Positions 28,789 through 38,010 of a DNA stretch of 64,000 bases are shown here, in pieces. How positions within the stretch are numbered: the first letter of the stretch is position 1; each line of letters begins with the position of its first letter. Source of the stretch: Pseudomonas sp. P818 (lineage in GTDB: Bacteria; Pseudomonadota; Gammaproteobacteria; Pseudomonadales; Pseudomonadaceae); NCBI RefSeq assembly GCF_000418555.1, contig NZ_ATKM01000011.1, positions 186,001-250,000 of the forward strand, in the 5' to 3' direction. The position numbers and the translations under genes are program-made. A model generated the notes under the pieces. The model was not told the origin of the DNA and made no database searches. It saw only the letters and a list, made by a program, of their open reading frames with translations.

Positions 28789-29856
28789 TTAGAGAGTGGA
28801 TTTGCCGATGACCTGCAGGCACATCTGCTCCAGCAGCTTGTTCATGTGAATGAACTGGGCGAAGCGCTTGTCCTGGGTCTGGCCGTGGTAGAAGCGGTAG
28901 TAGATCTGCTGGACGATGCCGGCCAGGCGGAACAGGCCGTAGGTGTAGTAGAAGTCGAAACTCTTGATCTCGATGCCGGCTTTTTCGGCGTAGTAGTCGA
29001 CGAACTGCTGGCGGGTGAGCATGCCCGGCGCGTTGCTTGGCTGGCGGCGCATCAACTGCACCGGCGCCGGATCGCTGGCTTCGATCCAGTAGGCCAGGGT
29101 GTTGCCCAGGTCCATCAGCGGATCGCCGATGGTGGTCATCTCCCAGTCGAGAACGCCGATGATCTGCATCGGGTTGTTCGGATCGAGGATCACGTTGTCG
29201 AAACGGTAGTCGTTGTGTACGATCCCCGGCTTGTGGTGATCGGCCGGCATCTTGTCGTTCAGCCAGGCCTTGACCGGCTCCCAGGTCGGTGCGTCCGGAG
29301 TCAGCGCCTTCTCGTAACGGTCGCTCCAGCCCCTGATCTGGCGCTCGACATAACCCTCGGGCTTGCCGAGATCGCTCAGGCCGCAGGCGTTGTAGTCGAC
29401 GTTGTGCAGCTCCACCAGCTTGTCGATGAAGCTCTTGCACAGCGCGGTGGTCTGCTCCGGCGTGAAGTTCAGCTCGGCCGGCATGTCCGAACGCAGGATG
29501 ATGCCCTTGACCCGCTCCATGACGTAGAACTCGGCGCCTATCACCGACTCATCGGTGCAGTGCACATAAGCCTTGGGGCAGTAAGGGAAACCGGCATTGA
29601 GCTGGTTGAGGATGCGGTACTCGCGGCCCATGTCGTGGGCGGACTTGGCCTTGTGGCCGAATGGTGGGCGACGCAGCACGAACTCCTGCTGCGGGTATTC
29701 GATCAGATAGGTCAGGTTGGACGCGCCACCGGGGAACTGGCTGATCTTCGCTTCGCCGCTCAGGCCCGGGATGTTGGCTTTCAGGTAGGCATCGATGACA
29801 GCAGCGTCGAGCTCTTCGCCCGAGCGGATGCAGGTGGATTGGTCAGTGAGCGCCAT
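28789..29856 (-). CDS. APH-fold phosphotransferase (ACAD10/11- and LvaA-like kinase family)
   Basis: A 355-residue protein with the aminoglycoside phosphotransferase/choline kinase fold. The nucleotide site starts with FPGGASNLTYLI. The Brenner-type catalytic loop is HNDYRFDN at about residues 213-220, and the metal-binding segment is LDWEMTTIGDP. This branch is the one fused to acyl-CoA dehydrogenases in animal ACAD10/ACAD11. It also includes LvaA, which phosphorylates 4-hydroxyacyl-CoA in levulinate catabolism of P. putida. A hydroxyacyl-CoA kinase role is thus more likely than antibiotic resistance, but unproven. The start ATG has AAGGGATAAGC upstream. It is the first gene of a pair with the SDR. 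Confidence 0.85.
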   Translation of the reverse strand: MALTDQSTCIRSGEELDAAVIDAYLKANIPGLSGEAKISQFPGGASNLTYLIEYPQQEFVLRRPPFGHKAKSAHDMGREYRILNQLNAGFPYCPKAYVHCTDESVIGAEFYVMERVKGIILRSDMPAELNFTPEQTTALCKSFIDKLVELHNVDYNACGLSDLGKPEGYVERQIRGWSDRYEKALTPDAPTWEPVKAWLNDKMPADHHKPGIVHNDYRFDNVILDPNNPMQIIGVLDWEMTTIGDPLMDLGNTLAYWIEASDPAPVQLMRRQPSNAPGMLTRQQFVDYYAEKAGIEIKSFDFYYTYGLFRLAGIVQQIYYRFYHGQTQDKRFAQFIHMNKLLEQMCLQVIGKSTL

Positions 29857-30045
29857 GCTTATCCCTTCTACTTATGATGGGTGCCCTAGATAATTGGCTA
29901 ATCTAATGCTGCACCCAAGCCGTCACAAGCAATACGCGCCTTTATAGGCGGGCGTGTTGCACCTCGATCAAACTGCCTGATCAGTCACCTGCTACCCGCG
30001 CCGTGCCGTACGCGAAACGGCAACAGGCCGCAGGAATGGCGGGCA

Positions 30046-30080
30046 ATAAAAAACCGGAGTACCAGGACTCCGGTTTTCGT
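30046..30080 (-). terminator. Terminator after the SCP2 gene
   Basis: The stem AAACCGGAGT / ACTCCGGTTT (30051-30060 with 30067-30076) is followed on the reverse strand by a run of Ts. It lies 22 bp past the stop of the SCP2 gene and ends the phosphatase-SCP2 transcript, separating it from the kinase-SDR pair. Confidence 0.8.
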
Positions 30081-30101
30081 GTCTTGCGATCAGTACACCG
30101 A

Positions 30102-30413
30102 TCAGACCGGGAACAGTTCGCCCAGCTTCATCGCCAGCATCATGTCGCCTTCAGCGCGCAGCTTGCCGGCCATGAAGGCCTGCATGCCGTCGGTTTCGCC
30201 GCTGACGATGCCTTTGAGGGTTTCGCTGTCCATGATCAGGGTCACGTTGGCATTCGGGTTGTCGCCTTGCTCGAGGGCGCAGGTGCCGTCCTTGACGATC
30301 AGCGCGTAGTTCTCGCCATCTTCGATGTTGAACTGGAACACCAGATCCAGGCCTGCAGCGGCGCTGGCGTTGAACTTGGATTGCATGGTTTGGGCGATGT
30401 CAGCAACACTCAT
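30102..30413 (-). CDS. SCP2 sterol-binding domain protein
   Basis: A 103-residue single-domain protein of the SCP2/sterol carrier fold. The family pattern is visible in the N-terminal MQSKFN, the central VFQFNIEDGENYALIVKDGTC and the later DAETLKGI-like segment VTLIMDSETLKGIVSGE. Such proteins bind lipids or fatty acyl-CoA in a hydrophobic tunnel. It lacks a signal peptide and is probably cytoplasmic. The start ATG has AAGGATAAGACC upstream. It lies 57 bp after the histidine phosphatase gene on the same strand and has its own terminator. A role in acyl-CoA handling with the neighbouring kinase and SDR is an inference from context. Confidence 0.9.
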   Translation of the reverse strand: MSVADIAQTMQSKFNASAAAGLDLVFQFNIEDGENYALIVKDGTCALEQGDNPNANVTLIMDSETLKGIVSGETDGMQAFMAGKLRAEGDMMLAMKLGELFPV

Positions 30414-30470
30414 GGTCTTATCCTTTTTTCGGTTTTTTCGCGCAGCCTCGCGGCCGCAGTGGGCTGGAGC

Positions 30471-31169
30471 TCATCGATAGGTGATGAGCTCCGGCGCCTT
30501 CAGCAGCTGTAAATGCACATGGCTGTTGAAGGAAGCCAGACTCACCTCGCTGCCGCGGAATTTCAGTTGGCTGAGCGAGGTATTGACGATTTGCCAATTC
30601 AGTTCGAAGGCCTTTGCCGAAGGCACGCCGGTGATCAGGTGGAGCAGGGCGGTGATGGTGCCGCCGGAAGTGAACACGGCGATATTCTGTTTGCTGCCTG
30701 CCTGCTTGAGGAGGCGCCGCAGGCCGCCTTCGACCTGCTCGACGTAGGACTGCCAGCTTTGCAGGCCGGGCTTGTCATGCTCGCCGGAAATCCAGCGATG
30801 GATCAGCTTGGCGAACAGGCGCTGGAACTCGGCGCGGTTTTGCGCGCCATTGCGCAGGATGTGCAGCGCTTCGGGTTCTTCCGGCAGCATATCCGGCAGC
30901 AGGGTGCGGATCACTGCGTCGGCATCGAATTCGTTGAAGGCTTCGTCGATATCCAGCGCAGGCGCGTTGCTCATGCGTTGCAGCGCTGCATTGGCGGTGT
31001 GCTGTTGGCGGCGCAGGCTGCCGCTGACGCAGCGATCGAGGCCGATGCCGAGCTGTTCGAGGTGTTCGCCCAACACTTCGGCCTGGCGCACTCCGACAGG
31101 AGACAGGACATCGTAGTCGTCTGCACCGAATGAGGCCTGGCCATGTCGAATCAGATAGATGCTGCCCAC
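30471..31169 (-). CDS. Histidine phosphatase (phosphoglycerate mutase-like) family protein
   Basis: A 232-residue protein of histidine phosphatase branch 1. The phosphoacceptor histidine is in LIRHGQASFG at about residue 9, the second conserved arginine region is CVSGSLRRQQHT, and the C-terminal histidine motif is represented by VFTSGGTITALL, where the usual His is replaced. The missing GH-type catalytic histidine may lower activity; other acidic or basic residues could substitute. The start is GTG at 31169 (MGSIYLIRHG); the ribosome site is weak. Substrate unknown. It is followed by the SCP2 gene, forming a two-gene transcript that ends at 30046. Confidence 0.85.
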   Translation of the reverse strand: MGSIYLIRHGQASFGADDYDVLSPVGVRQAEVLGEHLEQLGIGLDRCVSGSLRRQQHTANAALQRMSNAPALDIDEAFNEFDADAVIRTLLPDMLPEEPEALHILRNGAQNRAEFQRLFAKLIHRWISGEHDKPGLQSWQSYVEQVEGGLRRLLKQAGSKQNIAVFTSGGTITALLHLITGVPSAKAFELNWQIVNTSLSQLKFRGSEVSLASFNSHVHLQLLKAPELITYR

Positions 31170-31368
31170 GTCCGTATCGGTCTCGGCACGTTGAATGTTT
31201 CGCGAGGTTATGAGGAAGCTCGGGGGCTGTCAACGAAAAAACATACGCTTGTTTGAATTGCTCGTATGGTCGTTCTGCAGCGCTGACGCGCTTGGCCGGC
31301 GAGGCGCTGCGCCGGTATGCTTGAGCCTTTGAGCGCACAAGCGCAGCTGTATTGCCCAAGGGGGATCC

Positions 31369-32388
31369 GTGGAGTTTCTTAGCGAGTACGCCAGCTTTCT
31401 GGCGAAAACCCTGACCCTGGTGGTCGCCATCGTCGTGGTGCTGGTGGCCGTCGCAGCCACCCGTGGCCGAGGTCGGCGGGCAAGTGGTCAACTGCAGGTA
31501 CAGAAGCTCAATGATTTCTACAAGGACCTGCGTGAGCGGCTGGAGCAGAGCGTGCTGTCCAAGGAGCAGCTCAAGGCCACGCGCAAGGCAGAAGCCAAGG
31601 CGGCCAAGCAGGACAAGAAAGCCGCGCCCAGCAAGCCGCGCGTGTTCGTGCTGGACTTCGACGGCGACATCAAGGCTTCGGCCACCGATAACCTGCGCCA
31701 TGAAGTGACTGCGCTGCTGTCCATGGCCAAGGCCGAAGATGAAGTGGTGCTACGCCTGGAAAGCGGTGGCGGCATGGTGCACAGCTACGGTCTGGCGTCT
31801 TCGCAGCTGGTGCGCATCCGCGACGCCGGCATTCCGCTGACCGTGTGCGTGGACAAGGTGGCCGCCAGCGGCGGTTACATGATGGCCTGCATCGGCCAGA
31901 AGATTCTCAGCGCGCCGTTCGCCATTCTCGGCTCAATCGGCGTGGTGGCGCAGTTGCCCAACGTGCATCGTTTGCTCAAGAAGCACGAAATCGACTTCGA
32001 GGTGCTGACAGCCGGTGAATACAAGCGCACCCTGACCGTGTTCGGTGAGAACACCGAAAAGGGCCGGGAGAAATTCCAGGAGGACCTGGAAACCACTCAC
32101 GAGCTGTTCAAGGGCTTCGTCGCGCGTTATCGCCCGCAGCTGGATATCGACGCCATTGCCACTGGCGAGGTCTGGCTGGGCATGGCCGCGCAGGAGCGGC
32201 TGCTGGTGGACGAACTCAAAACCAGCGACCAGTACCTGGCCGAACGCGCCGCCGAAGCTGAACTGTTCCACCTGCATTTCGCTCAGAAAAAGAGTCTGCA
32301 GGAACGCGTCGGGCTGGCCGCGAGCATGGCGCTGGATCGTTTCGTGCTGACCTGGTTGAGCCGGCTCAACCAGCAGCGCTTCTGGTAA
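31369..32388 (+). CDS. sohB: SohB-type inner-membrane serine peptidase (S49 family)
   Basis: A 339-residue S49 protease. One N-terminal transmembrane helix (about residues 12-32) is followed by a charged, probably coiled segment. The peptidase domain carries the nucleophile serine in DKVAASGGYMMA and a general-base lysine candidate in YKRTLTVFGENT. E. coli SohB is 349 residues and was found as a multicopy suppressor of htrA loss, so a role in envelope protein turnover is likely. The start is GTG at 31369 with AAGGGGGATCC upstream. The 200-bp gap to the divergent phosphatase should hold both promoters. Confidence 0.93.
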   Translation: MEFLSEYASFLAKTLTLVVAIVVVLVAVAATRGRGRRASGQLQVQKLNDFYKDLRERLEQSVLSKEQLKATRKAEAKAAKQDKKAAPSKPRVFVLDFDGDIKASATDNLRHEVTALLSMAKAEDEVVLRLESGGGMVHSYGLASSQLVRIRDAGIPLTVCVDKVAASGGYMMACIGQKILSAPFAILGSIGVVAQLPNVHRLLKKHEIDFEVLTAGEYKRTLTVFGENTEKGREKFQEDLETTHELFKGFVARYRPQLDIDAIATGEVWLGMAAQERLLVDELKTSDQYLAERAAEAELFHLHFAQKKSLQERVGLAASMALDRFVLTWLSRLNQQRFW

Positions 32389-32457
32389 CGCTTCGTTCAG
32401 GATGGGCTGCGCAACCGACTCGCGTCGCGCAGCGAACCACGACAAGAGGAGAGGGTG

Positions 32458-33447
32458 ATGACCGAGTTCAAGGCCTTGCTGGTCAGTGAAGGCACCGACG
32501 GCAGCTTCCAGCGTGAAGTCGTCCAGCGCAACGTCGAGCAACTGCCGCAGGGCGAACTGCTGATCCGTGTGCGCTATTCCTCGCTGAACTACAAGGATGC
32601 GCTGTCCGCCAGCGGCAATCGCGGGGTGACCAAGGCCTATCCGCATACGCCCGGCATCGACGCAGCGGGCGTGGTCGAGGCCTCCAGCGTGTCCGAGTTC
32701 GCTGTTGGCGATGAGGTCATCGTCACCGGCTATGACCTGGGCATGAACACGGCCGGTGGCTTCGGCCAGTACATTCGCGTGCCGGCCGCCTGGGCGATCA
32801 AGCGCCCGCAAGGCCTGCCGCTGCGCGAGGCGATGATCCTCGGTACTGCCGGCCTGACCGCCGCACTGTGCGTGGACAAGCTGGAGCAGGCGGGCGTCAC
32901 CCCCGAGGCCGGAACCGTACTGGTCACCGGCGCCACTGGCGGTGTCGGCAGCATTGCCGTGGTGCTGCTCAAGCAGCTGGGCTATCGCGTCGCCGCCGCG
33001 ACCGGCAAGGCCGAACAGGCTGAGTTCCTGCGTGGCCTGGGTGCTGACGAAATCGTCAGCCGTGAAGAACTGCAGCAGGGCAGCGAGCGACCGATGCTCA
33101 AGGAGCGCTGGGCGGCTGCGGTGGATACGGTGGGCGGCGACATTCTGTTCAACGTGGTCAAGTCGCTGCGCCACAGCGGCAGCGTGGCCTGCTGCGGGCT
33201 GACCGCTGGCGTCGGCTTCCAGGCCAGCGTGCTGCCGTTCATCCTGCGCGGGGTCAATCTCCTGGGTGTGGATTCGGTGGAGCTGCCGCTGGTGGTCAAG
33301 GCATCGATGTGGGACAAGCTGTCGCTGCAGTGGAAGCTCGATCTCTCTTCGCTGTGCCGGGAGGTCGGGCTGGAGGAACTGCCCGAGGCCATCGAGCGCA
33401 TCCTGGCCGGCGCAATGGTCGGCCGGATTCTGGTTCGGCTCGATTGA
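32458..33447 (+). CDS. YhdH/AcuI family NADPH-dependent reductase (acrylyl-CoA reductase type)
   Basis: A 329-residue medium-chain dehydrogenase without the zinc-ligand pattern. The nucleotide motif is TGATGGVGSIAVV at about residue 160, and the N-terminal YSSLNYKDALSASG is typical of the YhdH/AcuI branch. Members reduce acrylyl-CoA to propionyl-CoA with NADPH, which protects against reactive acrylate. The start ATG at 32458 is preceded by AAGAGGAGAGGGTG. The gene ends in a bidirectional terminator shared with the convergent dioxygenase gene. Acrylyl-CoA as the natural substrate is inferred from the family. Confidence 0.9.
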   Translation: MTEFKALLVSEGTDGSFQREVVQRNVEQLPQGELLIRVRYSSLNYKDALSASGNRGVTKAYPHTPGIDAAGVVEASSVSEFAVGDEVIVTGYDLGMNTAGGFGQYIRVPAAWAIKRPQGLPLREAMILGTAGLTAALCVDKLEQAGVTPEAGTVLVTGATGGVGSIAVVLLKQLGYRVAAATGKAEQAEFLRGLGADEIVSREELQQGSERPMLKERWAAAVDTVGGDILFNVVKSLRHSGSVACCGLTAGVGFQASVLPFILRGVNLLGVDSVELPLVVKASMWDKLSLQWKLDLSSLCREVGLEELPEAIERILAGAMVGRILVRLD

Positions 33448-33457
33448 AGCGGTAAAC

Positions 33458-33487
33458 GAGGCCCGTCGATGACGGGCCTCGTCATTT
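33458..33487. terminator. Bidirectional terminator
   Basis: A perfect 10-bp stem GAGGCCCGTC / GACGGGCCTC (33458-33467 with 33471-33480) with a 3-base loop, followed by GTCATTT on the forward strand. It lies between the convergent reductase and dioxygenase genes. Confidence 0.65.
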
Positions 33488-33505
33488 CAGCGCTGTATCC
33501 AGCGC

Positions 33506-34273
33506 CTAGTCGAAGCGATAGATGTCCATGCCCAGTGCGCCGTAGGTGAAGCCGCTGTGCGCGACAGAAAACGCGCCGCCCGCGCCACGGGCGAAGAATA
33601 GCGGCAGCAGATGCTCTTCACTGGGGTGATTGCGCTCGGCATTCGGTGCCAGACGCCGGTACTGGTGCAAGGCCTCTTCATCGTCCGCTTCGAGCTTTTC
33701 CACTACCCAGTCGCGAAACGCCTTGGCCCAAGGGGTTATGACGTCTGGGCCGGCGCGCCAGTCCAGTTCACCCAGATTGTGGGTGATGCTGCCGGAGCCG
33801 ATCAGCAGGATGCCTTGCTCGCGTAGGTTGGCCAGCATTCGGCCCAGGCGTGTCTGCAATTCAGGGCCTTGTTGGCTGGGCAGCGACAGCTGCAGTACGG
33901 GAATCTCGGCCTGCGGATACATCAGCGACAGCGGCACCCAGGCACCATGATCGAAGGGCCGCTGCGCATCGAGTTCGGCCGGCAGACCTGCATCGCTCAA
34001 CTGCCGGGCGATATCGGCGGCCAGTTTCGGCGCCCCGGGCGCGGGGTACTGCACGGCGTAGAGGCGGGCGGGAAAGCCACCGAAGTCGTGCCAGGTTTGC
34101 GGACGCTCGCCAGACGTCAGTCGCAGATCCCGACTTTCCCAATGCGCCGACACCACCACTATGGCCTTGGGCCTCGGTAGTTCGCCGGCCAGTCTGGCCA
34201 GTGCCGGACCGCTGGCGCCGGGCTCCAGCGCCAGCATGGGCGAACCATGGGATATGAACAGTGAGGGCAGCAT
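33506..34273 (-). CDS. DODA-type extradiol ring-opening dioxygenase family protein
   Basis: A 255-residue class III extradiol dioxygenase (LigB superfamily, YgiD/DODA group). Expected metal-binding residues are visible: His in FISHGSPMLALE (about residue 8), His in VSAHWESRDL (about residue 47), and FDHGAWVPLSLMYP (about residue 110). E. coli YgiD is a 4,5-DOPA extradiol dioxygenase; the physiological substrate in most bacteria is unknown. I chose the ATG at 34273 because AGGAG lies ten bases upstream and the family starts MLPSLFISHG. It is divergent from tpm, with 104 bp between starts. Confidence 0.9.
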   Translation of the reverse strand: MLPSLFISHGSPMLALEPGASGPALARLAGELPRPKAIVVVSAHWESRDLRLTSGERPQTWHDFGGFPARLYAVQYPAPGAPKLAADIARQLSDAGLPAELDAQRPFDHGAWVPLSLMYPQAEIPVLQLSLPSQQGPELQTRLGRMLANLREQGILLIGSGSITHNLGELDWRAGPDVITPWAKAFRDWVVEKLEADDEEALHQYRRLAPNAERNHPSEEHLLPLFFARGAGGAFSVAHSGFTYGALGMDIYRFD

Positions 34274-34377
34274 GGCGATCAACTCCTGAAGTAGGATGAC
34301 GCCATCTTCGTTGCTGGATCTATCGATATCCAGCATAAATACTTGGCCATTCCTATCGATTTTATGGAGGTTTAGCG

Positions 34378-35034
34378 ATGCATGAGGCGTTCTGGCAGGA
34401 CAGGTGGGCGCGTAGCCAAATTGGTTTTCATCAGGAAAAGGTCAACGGCTATCTGCGTCGCCACTGGTCCGCGCTCAGGCTGGCGAGCGGCTCGGCGGTG
34501 CTGGTGCCGCTGTGCGGCAGGAGCCTCGATCTGGCGTGGCTGGCGGAGCAGGGGCACAGAGTGATCGGCGTCGAACTGGCCGAGCGCGCCGTTCAGGATT
34601 TCTTTAGCGAGCGTGACGTGCAGCCCCAGGTATCGCAACGCGGTGCATTCAAGGTCTATAAGGCGGGTGAGTTGCAGATTCTTTGTGGCGATTTTTTCGC
34701 CCTGAACCGCGAAGACGTCGCCGACTGCCAGGCCTTCTATGACCGTGCTGCGCTGATCGCCCTGCCGCCGGAAATGCGCGAACGTTATGTCGCGCATCTG
34801 CAGGCGATACTGCCGAGCACCTGCCAGGGGCTTCTGGTGACGCTGGTCTACGACCAGCAGCGCATGGACGGTCCGCCATTCTCGGTGGATGACGCCGAAG
34901 TAGAAGGGCATTTCACCACCGACTGGATGCTGCGCATGGTCGAGGAAAAGGACGTGCTGTCGGGTAATCCGCGTTTCGCCGACAGCGGCCTTGCCGCGGT
35001 GGACGAGCGAGTCTTTCATCTGACGCGCCGCTAG
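34378..35034 (+). CDS. tpm: Thiopurine S-methyltransferase
   Basis: A 218-residue TPMT-family enzyme that transfers methyl from SAM to thiol, selenium or tellurium compounds. SAM-binding residues are in [27 protein letters not shown] at about residues 40-66, of which PLCGRSLD is the family signature. The N-terminal [15 protein letters not shown] is also diagnostic. Bacterial TPMTs in Pseudomonas are linked to tellurite and selenite resistance. The start ATG has GGAGGTTTAGCG upstream. It converges on htpX with a shared terminator, as in P. aeruginosa. Confidence 0.96.
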   Translation: MHEAFWQDRWARSQIGFHQEKVNGYLRRHWSALRLASGSAVLVPLCGRSLDLAWLAEQGHRVIGVELAERAVQDFFSERDVQPQVSQRGAFKVYKAGELQILCGDFFALNREDVADCQAFYDRAALIALPPEMRERYVAHLQAILPSTCQGLLVTLVYDQQRMDGPPFSVDDAEVEGHFTTDWMLRMVEEKDVLSGNPRFADSGLAAVDERVFHLTRR

Positions 35035-35052
35035 CGGCAGCGGCACACAATG

Positions 35053-35080
35053 AAAAAGGCGACCCGAGGGTCGCCTTTTT
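35053..35080. terminator. Bidirectional terminator tpm / htpX
   Basis: A 13-bp stem with A-run on one side and T-run on the other (35053-35065 and 35068-35080) works on both strands. It lies between the tpm and htpX stop codons. Confidence 0.85.
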
Positions 35081-35097
35081 CGTGTGTTGACGCTGGA

Positions 35098-35970
35098 TCA
35101 GCCCAGGCGGCGCAGCGCCTCGATACGGTCTTCCAGCGGCGGGTGGGTCATCAGCAGGCCGGCCAGGCCGTTCTTCAGGCCGCCGTTGATGCCGAAGGCG
35201 GTCAGGCTGTCGGGCATCTGTACCGGTACGCCCTGTTCGGCGCGCAGGCGCTGCAGCGCGGCGATCATCGCACCGGTGCCCGCCAGGCGCGCGCCGGCTT
35301 CGTCGGCCTTGAACTCACGTTTGCGCGAGAACCACATGACGATGATGCTGGCCAGGATGCCCAGTACCAGTTCGGCGAAGATGGTCGCGATGAAGTAACC
35401 GATACCGTGGCCGTCTTCGTTCTTGAAGATCGCCTTGTCGACGAAGTTGCCGAAGATGCGCGCGAAGAACATCACGAAGGTGTTCACCACGCCCTGGATC
35501 AGCGCCAGGGTGACCATGTCGCCGTTGGCCACGTGGCCGATTTCGTGGGCCAGGACCGCGCGCACCTCATCCGGCGAGAAGCGCTCCAGCAGGCCCTGGC
35601 TGACAGCCACCAGTGCGTCGTTCTTGTTCCAGCCGGTGGCGAAGGCGTTGGACTCGTAGGCCGGGAAAATGCCCACTTCCGGCATCTTGATACCGGCCTC
35701 GCGCGACAGCTCCTCGACGGTCTGCAGCAGCCATTGCTCATGGCGGGTGCGCGGCTGGGTGATGATCTGGGTGCCGGTGCTCATCTTCGCCATCCACTTG
35801 GAGATGAACAGCGACACCAGCGAGCCGGCGAAACCGAACACGGCGCAGAAGATCAGCAGGCTGCCATGGTTCTGGCCGGTGAAGCGATCGACCCCCAGCA
35901 GTTTGAGGGTGATGCTGGCGATGATCAGCACCGCCAGGTTGGTGGCCAGGAACAACATAATGCGCATCAT
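35098..35970 (-). CDS. htpX: Heat-shock membrane metalloprotease HtpX
   Basis: HtpX is an inner-membrane M48 zinc protease that degrades damaged membrane proteins together with FtsH. The 290-residue protein has two N-terminal helices and the zinc motif HEIGH in [14 protein letters not shown] at about residue 140. Two more hydrophobic segments follow, then the third zinc ligand region [14 protein letters not shown]. Length matches E. coli HtpX (293). The start ATG at 35970 begins [11 protein letters not shown]. Expression is usually CpxR- or heat-controlled; I do not claim a site here. Confidence 0.96.
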   Translation of the reverse strand: MMRIMLFLATNLAVLIIASITLKLLGVDRFTGQNHGSLLIFCAVFGFAGSLVSLFISKWMAKMSTGTQIITQPRTRHEQWLLQTVEELSREAGIKMPEVGIFPAYESNAFATGWNKNDALVAVSQGLLERFSPDEVRAVLAHEIGHVANGDMVTLALIQGVVNTFVMFFARIFGNFVDKAIFKNEDGHGIGYFIATIFAELVLGILASIIVMWFSRKREFKADEAGARLAGTGAMIAALQRLRAEQGVPVQMPDSLTAFGINGGLKNGLAGLLMTHPPLEDRIEALRRLG

Positions 35971-36058
35971 GGTGTGAACGGACTCCTCACGGGAAAGACG
36001 TACGAGTAATGCCGGCTATATAAGGGCGCCCCCCCGGGGCTTTCAAGCATCGACTATT

Positions 36059-36511
36059 TCAAACTATGTCGTTTGGCTGCGCCGTCTGGCTTTCGAACAG
36101 TAGACGGGTCAGGCGGGCGATGCGTTCCCCGTGCTGGCGGGCCAGGGCTTCGCGCAGCTGAAAGGCCAGGGTGGCGTGTACGCGACGTACGCTGGGAGGC
36201 AATGGTTCGCCATCGGGGAGCACGTGCGGCACGCTGCGTGACAGGCGCAGAAAACCCTTTTCGCTGAGCACGGCCTGGTCCAGCGCGTCATAGGCGATGG
36301 TCGATTCGAAGCGCAGATAGCCTTCCTCGGCCAGCCACAGCAGCGCACCCAGGCAGGCCTGGTGGCGCTTGCTCGGCAGGCCGAATTCGTCAGGCTCCTC
36401 ACGACCGATCAGGTCTTCCACGTACAAGGCCATCTTGCGCGGGAAGGCCTGGTAGAGCATCAGCAGTCCGCTGGCCGCATCCTTGTAGAAGTCGTCGATC
36501 TGCAGGTCCAT
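36059..36511 (-). CDS. Conserved hypothetical protein, possibly winged-helix
   Basis: A 150-residue soluble protein I cannot assign to a function. It is conserved at this place (between htpX and alaA) in P. aeruginosa, where I recall it as PA2829. It has no signal peptide and is mostly helical. The segment ACLGALLWLAEEGYLRFEST followed by ALDQAVLSEKGFLRL (residues 50-85) looks like the recognition helix and wing of a winged-helix fold, but I cannot confirm this. It starts six bases after the alaA stop on the same strand, so it is probably translated from the alaA transcript. Confidence 0.75.
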   Translation of the reverse strand: MDLQIDDFYKDAASGLLMLYQAFPRKMALYVEDLIGREEPDEFGLPSKRHQACLGALLWLAEEGYLRFESTIAYDALDQAVLSEKGFLRLSRSVPHVLPDGEPLPPSVRRVHATLAFQLREALARQHGERIARLTRLLFESQTAQPNDIV

Positions 36512-36517
36512 GTCGGC

Positions 36518-37729
36518 TTACTGGCTGTAACCCTTGAGGAAGTTGCCGATACGGCCGATGGCCTGCTCCAGGTCGTCGACGCGGGGCAGGGTGACCACGC
36601 GGAAGTGGTCCGGCCACGGCCAGTTGAAGGCGGTGCCCTGGACGATCAGCAATTTCTCCGACAGCAGCAGGTCGAGGACGAACTTCTCGTCGTTGTGGAT
36701 CGGGCAAACCTTCGGGTCGATTTTCGGGAAGGCGTACAGCGCGCCCATGGGCTTGACGCAGCTGACCCCGGGGATGTCGTTGAGCAGTTCCCAGGCGCGG
36801 TTGCGCTGCTCCAGCAGGCGGCCGTTGGGCAGTACCAGGTCGTTGATGCTCTGGTAGCCGCCCAGCGCGGTCTGGATCGCATGCTGGCTCGGCACGTTGG
36901 CGCACAGGCGCATGTTGGCCAGGATATCCAGGCCTTCGATGTAGCTCTGCGCCTTGTGCTTGGGCCCGGAAATGGCCACCCAGCCGGAACGGAAGCCGGC
37001 CACGCGGTAGCTCTTGGACAGGCCGTTGAAGGTCAGGCAGAGCACGTCCGGCGCCAGCGAGGCGGTGCTGATGTGCACGGCTTCGTCGTAGAGGATCTTG
37101 TCGTAGATCTCGTCGGAGAAGATCACCAGGTTGTGCAGGCGCGCCAGTTCGACGATGTCCTGCAGCACTTCCTTGGAATACACCGCCCCAGTGGGGTTGT
37201 TTGGGTTGATCAGCACCAGCGCCTTGGTGTTCGGCGTGATCTTGGCGCGCATGTCGGCGATGTCGGGGAACCAGCCGGCCTGCTCGTCGCACAGGTAGTG
37301 CACCGGCTTGCCGCCGGACAGCGCCACGGCAGCGGTCCACAGCGGATAGTCGGGCGCCGGGATGAGCACTTCGTCACCGTTGTTGAGCAGCGCCTGCATG
37401 GCCATGACGATCAGTTCGGACACGCCGTTGCCGAGGTAGATGTCCTCGATGGTGACGCCTTCGACCTGCTTCTGCTGGTAGTACTGCATCACCGCCTTGC
37501 GTGCGCTGAACAGGCCCTTGGAGTCGCTGTAGCCCTGCGCGGTGGGCAGGTTGCGGATGACGTCCTGGAGGATCTCTTCCGGTGCCTCGAAACCGAACGG
37601 CGCCGGATTGCCGATGTTCAGCTTGAGGATGCGATGGCCTTCCTCTTCCAGACGCTTGGCGTGCTTGAGCACCGGCCCGCGAATGTCGTAGCAGACGTTG
37701 GCGAGCTTGTTCGATTTGCTGACCTGCAT
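36518..37729 (-). CDS. alaA: Glutamate-pyruvate (alanine) aminotransferase AlaA
   Basis: AlaA is a PLP-dependent class I aminotransferase forming alanine from pyruvate with glutamate. The 403-residue protein matches E. coli AlaA (405). PLP-binding features are [13 protein letters not shown] (about residue 170), [13 protein letters not shown] (about 205) and the cofactor lysine in [16 protein letters not shown] (about residue 240). The start [20 protein letters not shown] is characteristic of the AlaA branch. It heads a two-gene transcript with the small hypothetical gene and is divergent from msrB. Confidence 0.93.
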   Translation of the reverse strand: MQVSKSNKLANVCYDIRGPVLKHAKRLEEEGHRILKLNIGNPAPFGFEAPEEILQDVIRNLPTAQGYSDSKGLFSARKAVMQYYQQKQVEGVTIEDIYLGNGVSELIVMAMQALLNNGDEVLIPAPDYPLWTAAVALSGGKPVHYLCDEQAGWFPDIADMRAKITPNTKALVLINPNNPTGAVYSKEVLQDIVELARLHNLVIFSDEIYDKILYDEAVHISTASLAPDVLCLTFNGLSKSYRVAGFRSGWVAISGPKHKAQSYIEGLDILANMRLCANVPSQHAIQTALGGYQSINDLVLPNGRLLEQRNRAWELLNDIPGVSCVKPMGALYAFPKIDPKVCPIHNDEKFVLDLLLSEKLLIVQGTAFNWPWPDHFRVVTLPRVDDLEQAIGRIGNFLKGYSQ

Positions 37730-38010
37730 GTAAGGAATCCCGAGCTAAGGAAAACCCACTGAAGCACGCTGCAAAATTCTCCCGGCGGGGAATCTTGGCA
37801 GCCCGTAACGTGGGTGACAGACTGGGGTCGAATCATACGTGGCGACCTGGGCGCGGCAAAGGTGCCAGCCCTGCTTTTTTCTGGCCTGCCACGCGTTGCA
37901 CACTCATGTCGCGCCCGGAAACTTCTCAATCGAGGCTTCCGCGGTCTCATGAGAGCGCTGGCGTCACGCGCGAAACCCGTGCTGCCCATTACCGAGGAGG
38001 AAACCCGCTC

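Noticed and set aside
28789..29856. Aminoglycoside resistance gene
   Set aside because: The fold is APH-like, but the sequence belongs to the acyl-CoA-linked branch and the neighbours are metabolic.
37795..38010. N-terminal extension of msrB by 72 residues
   Set aside because: The GTG at 38011 has a full GAGGAGG site and yields the normal MsrB length.
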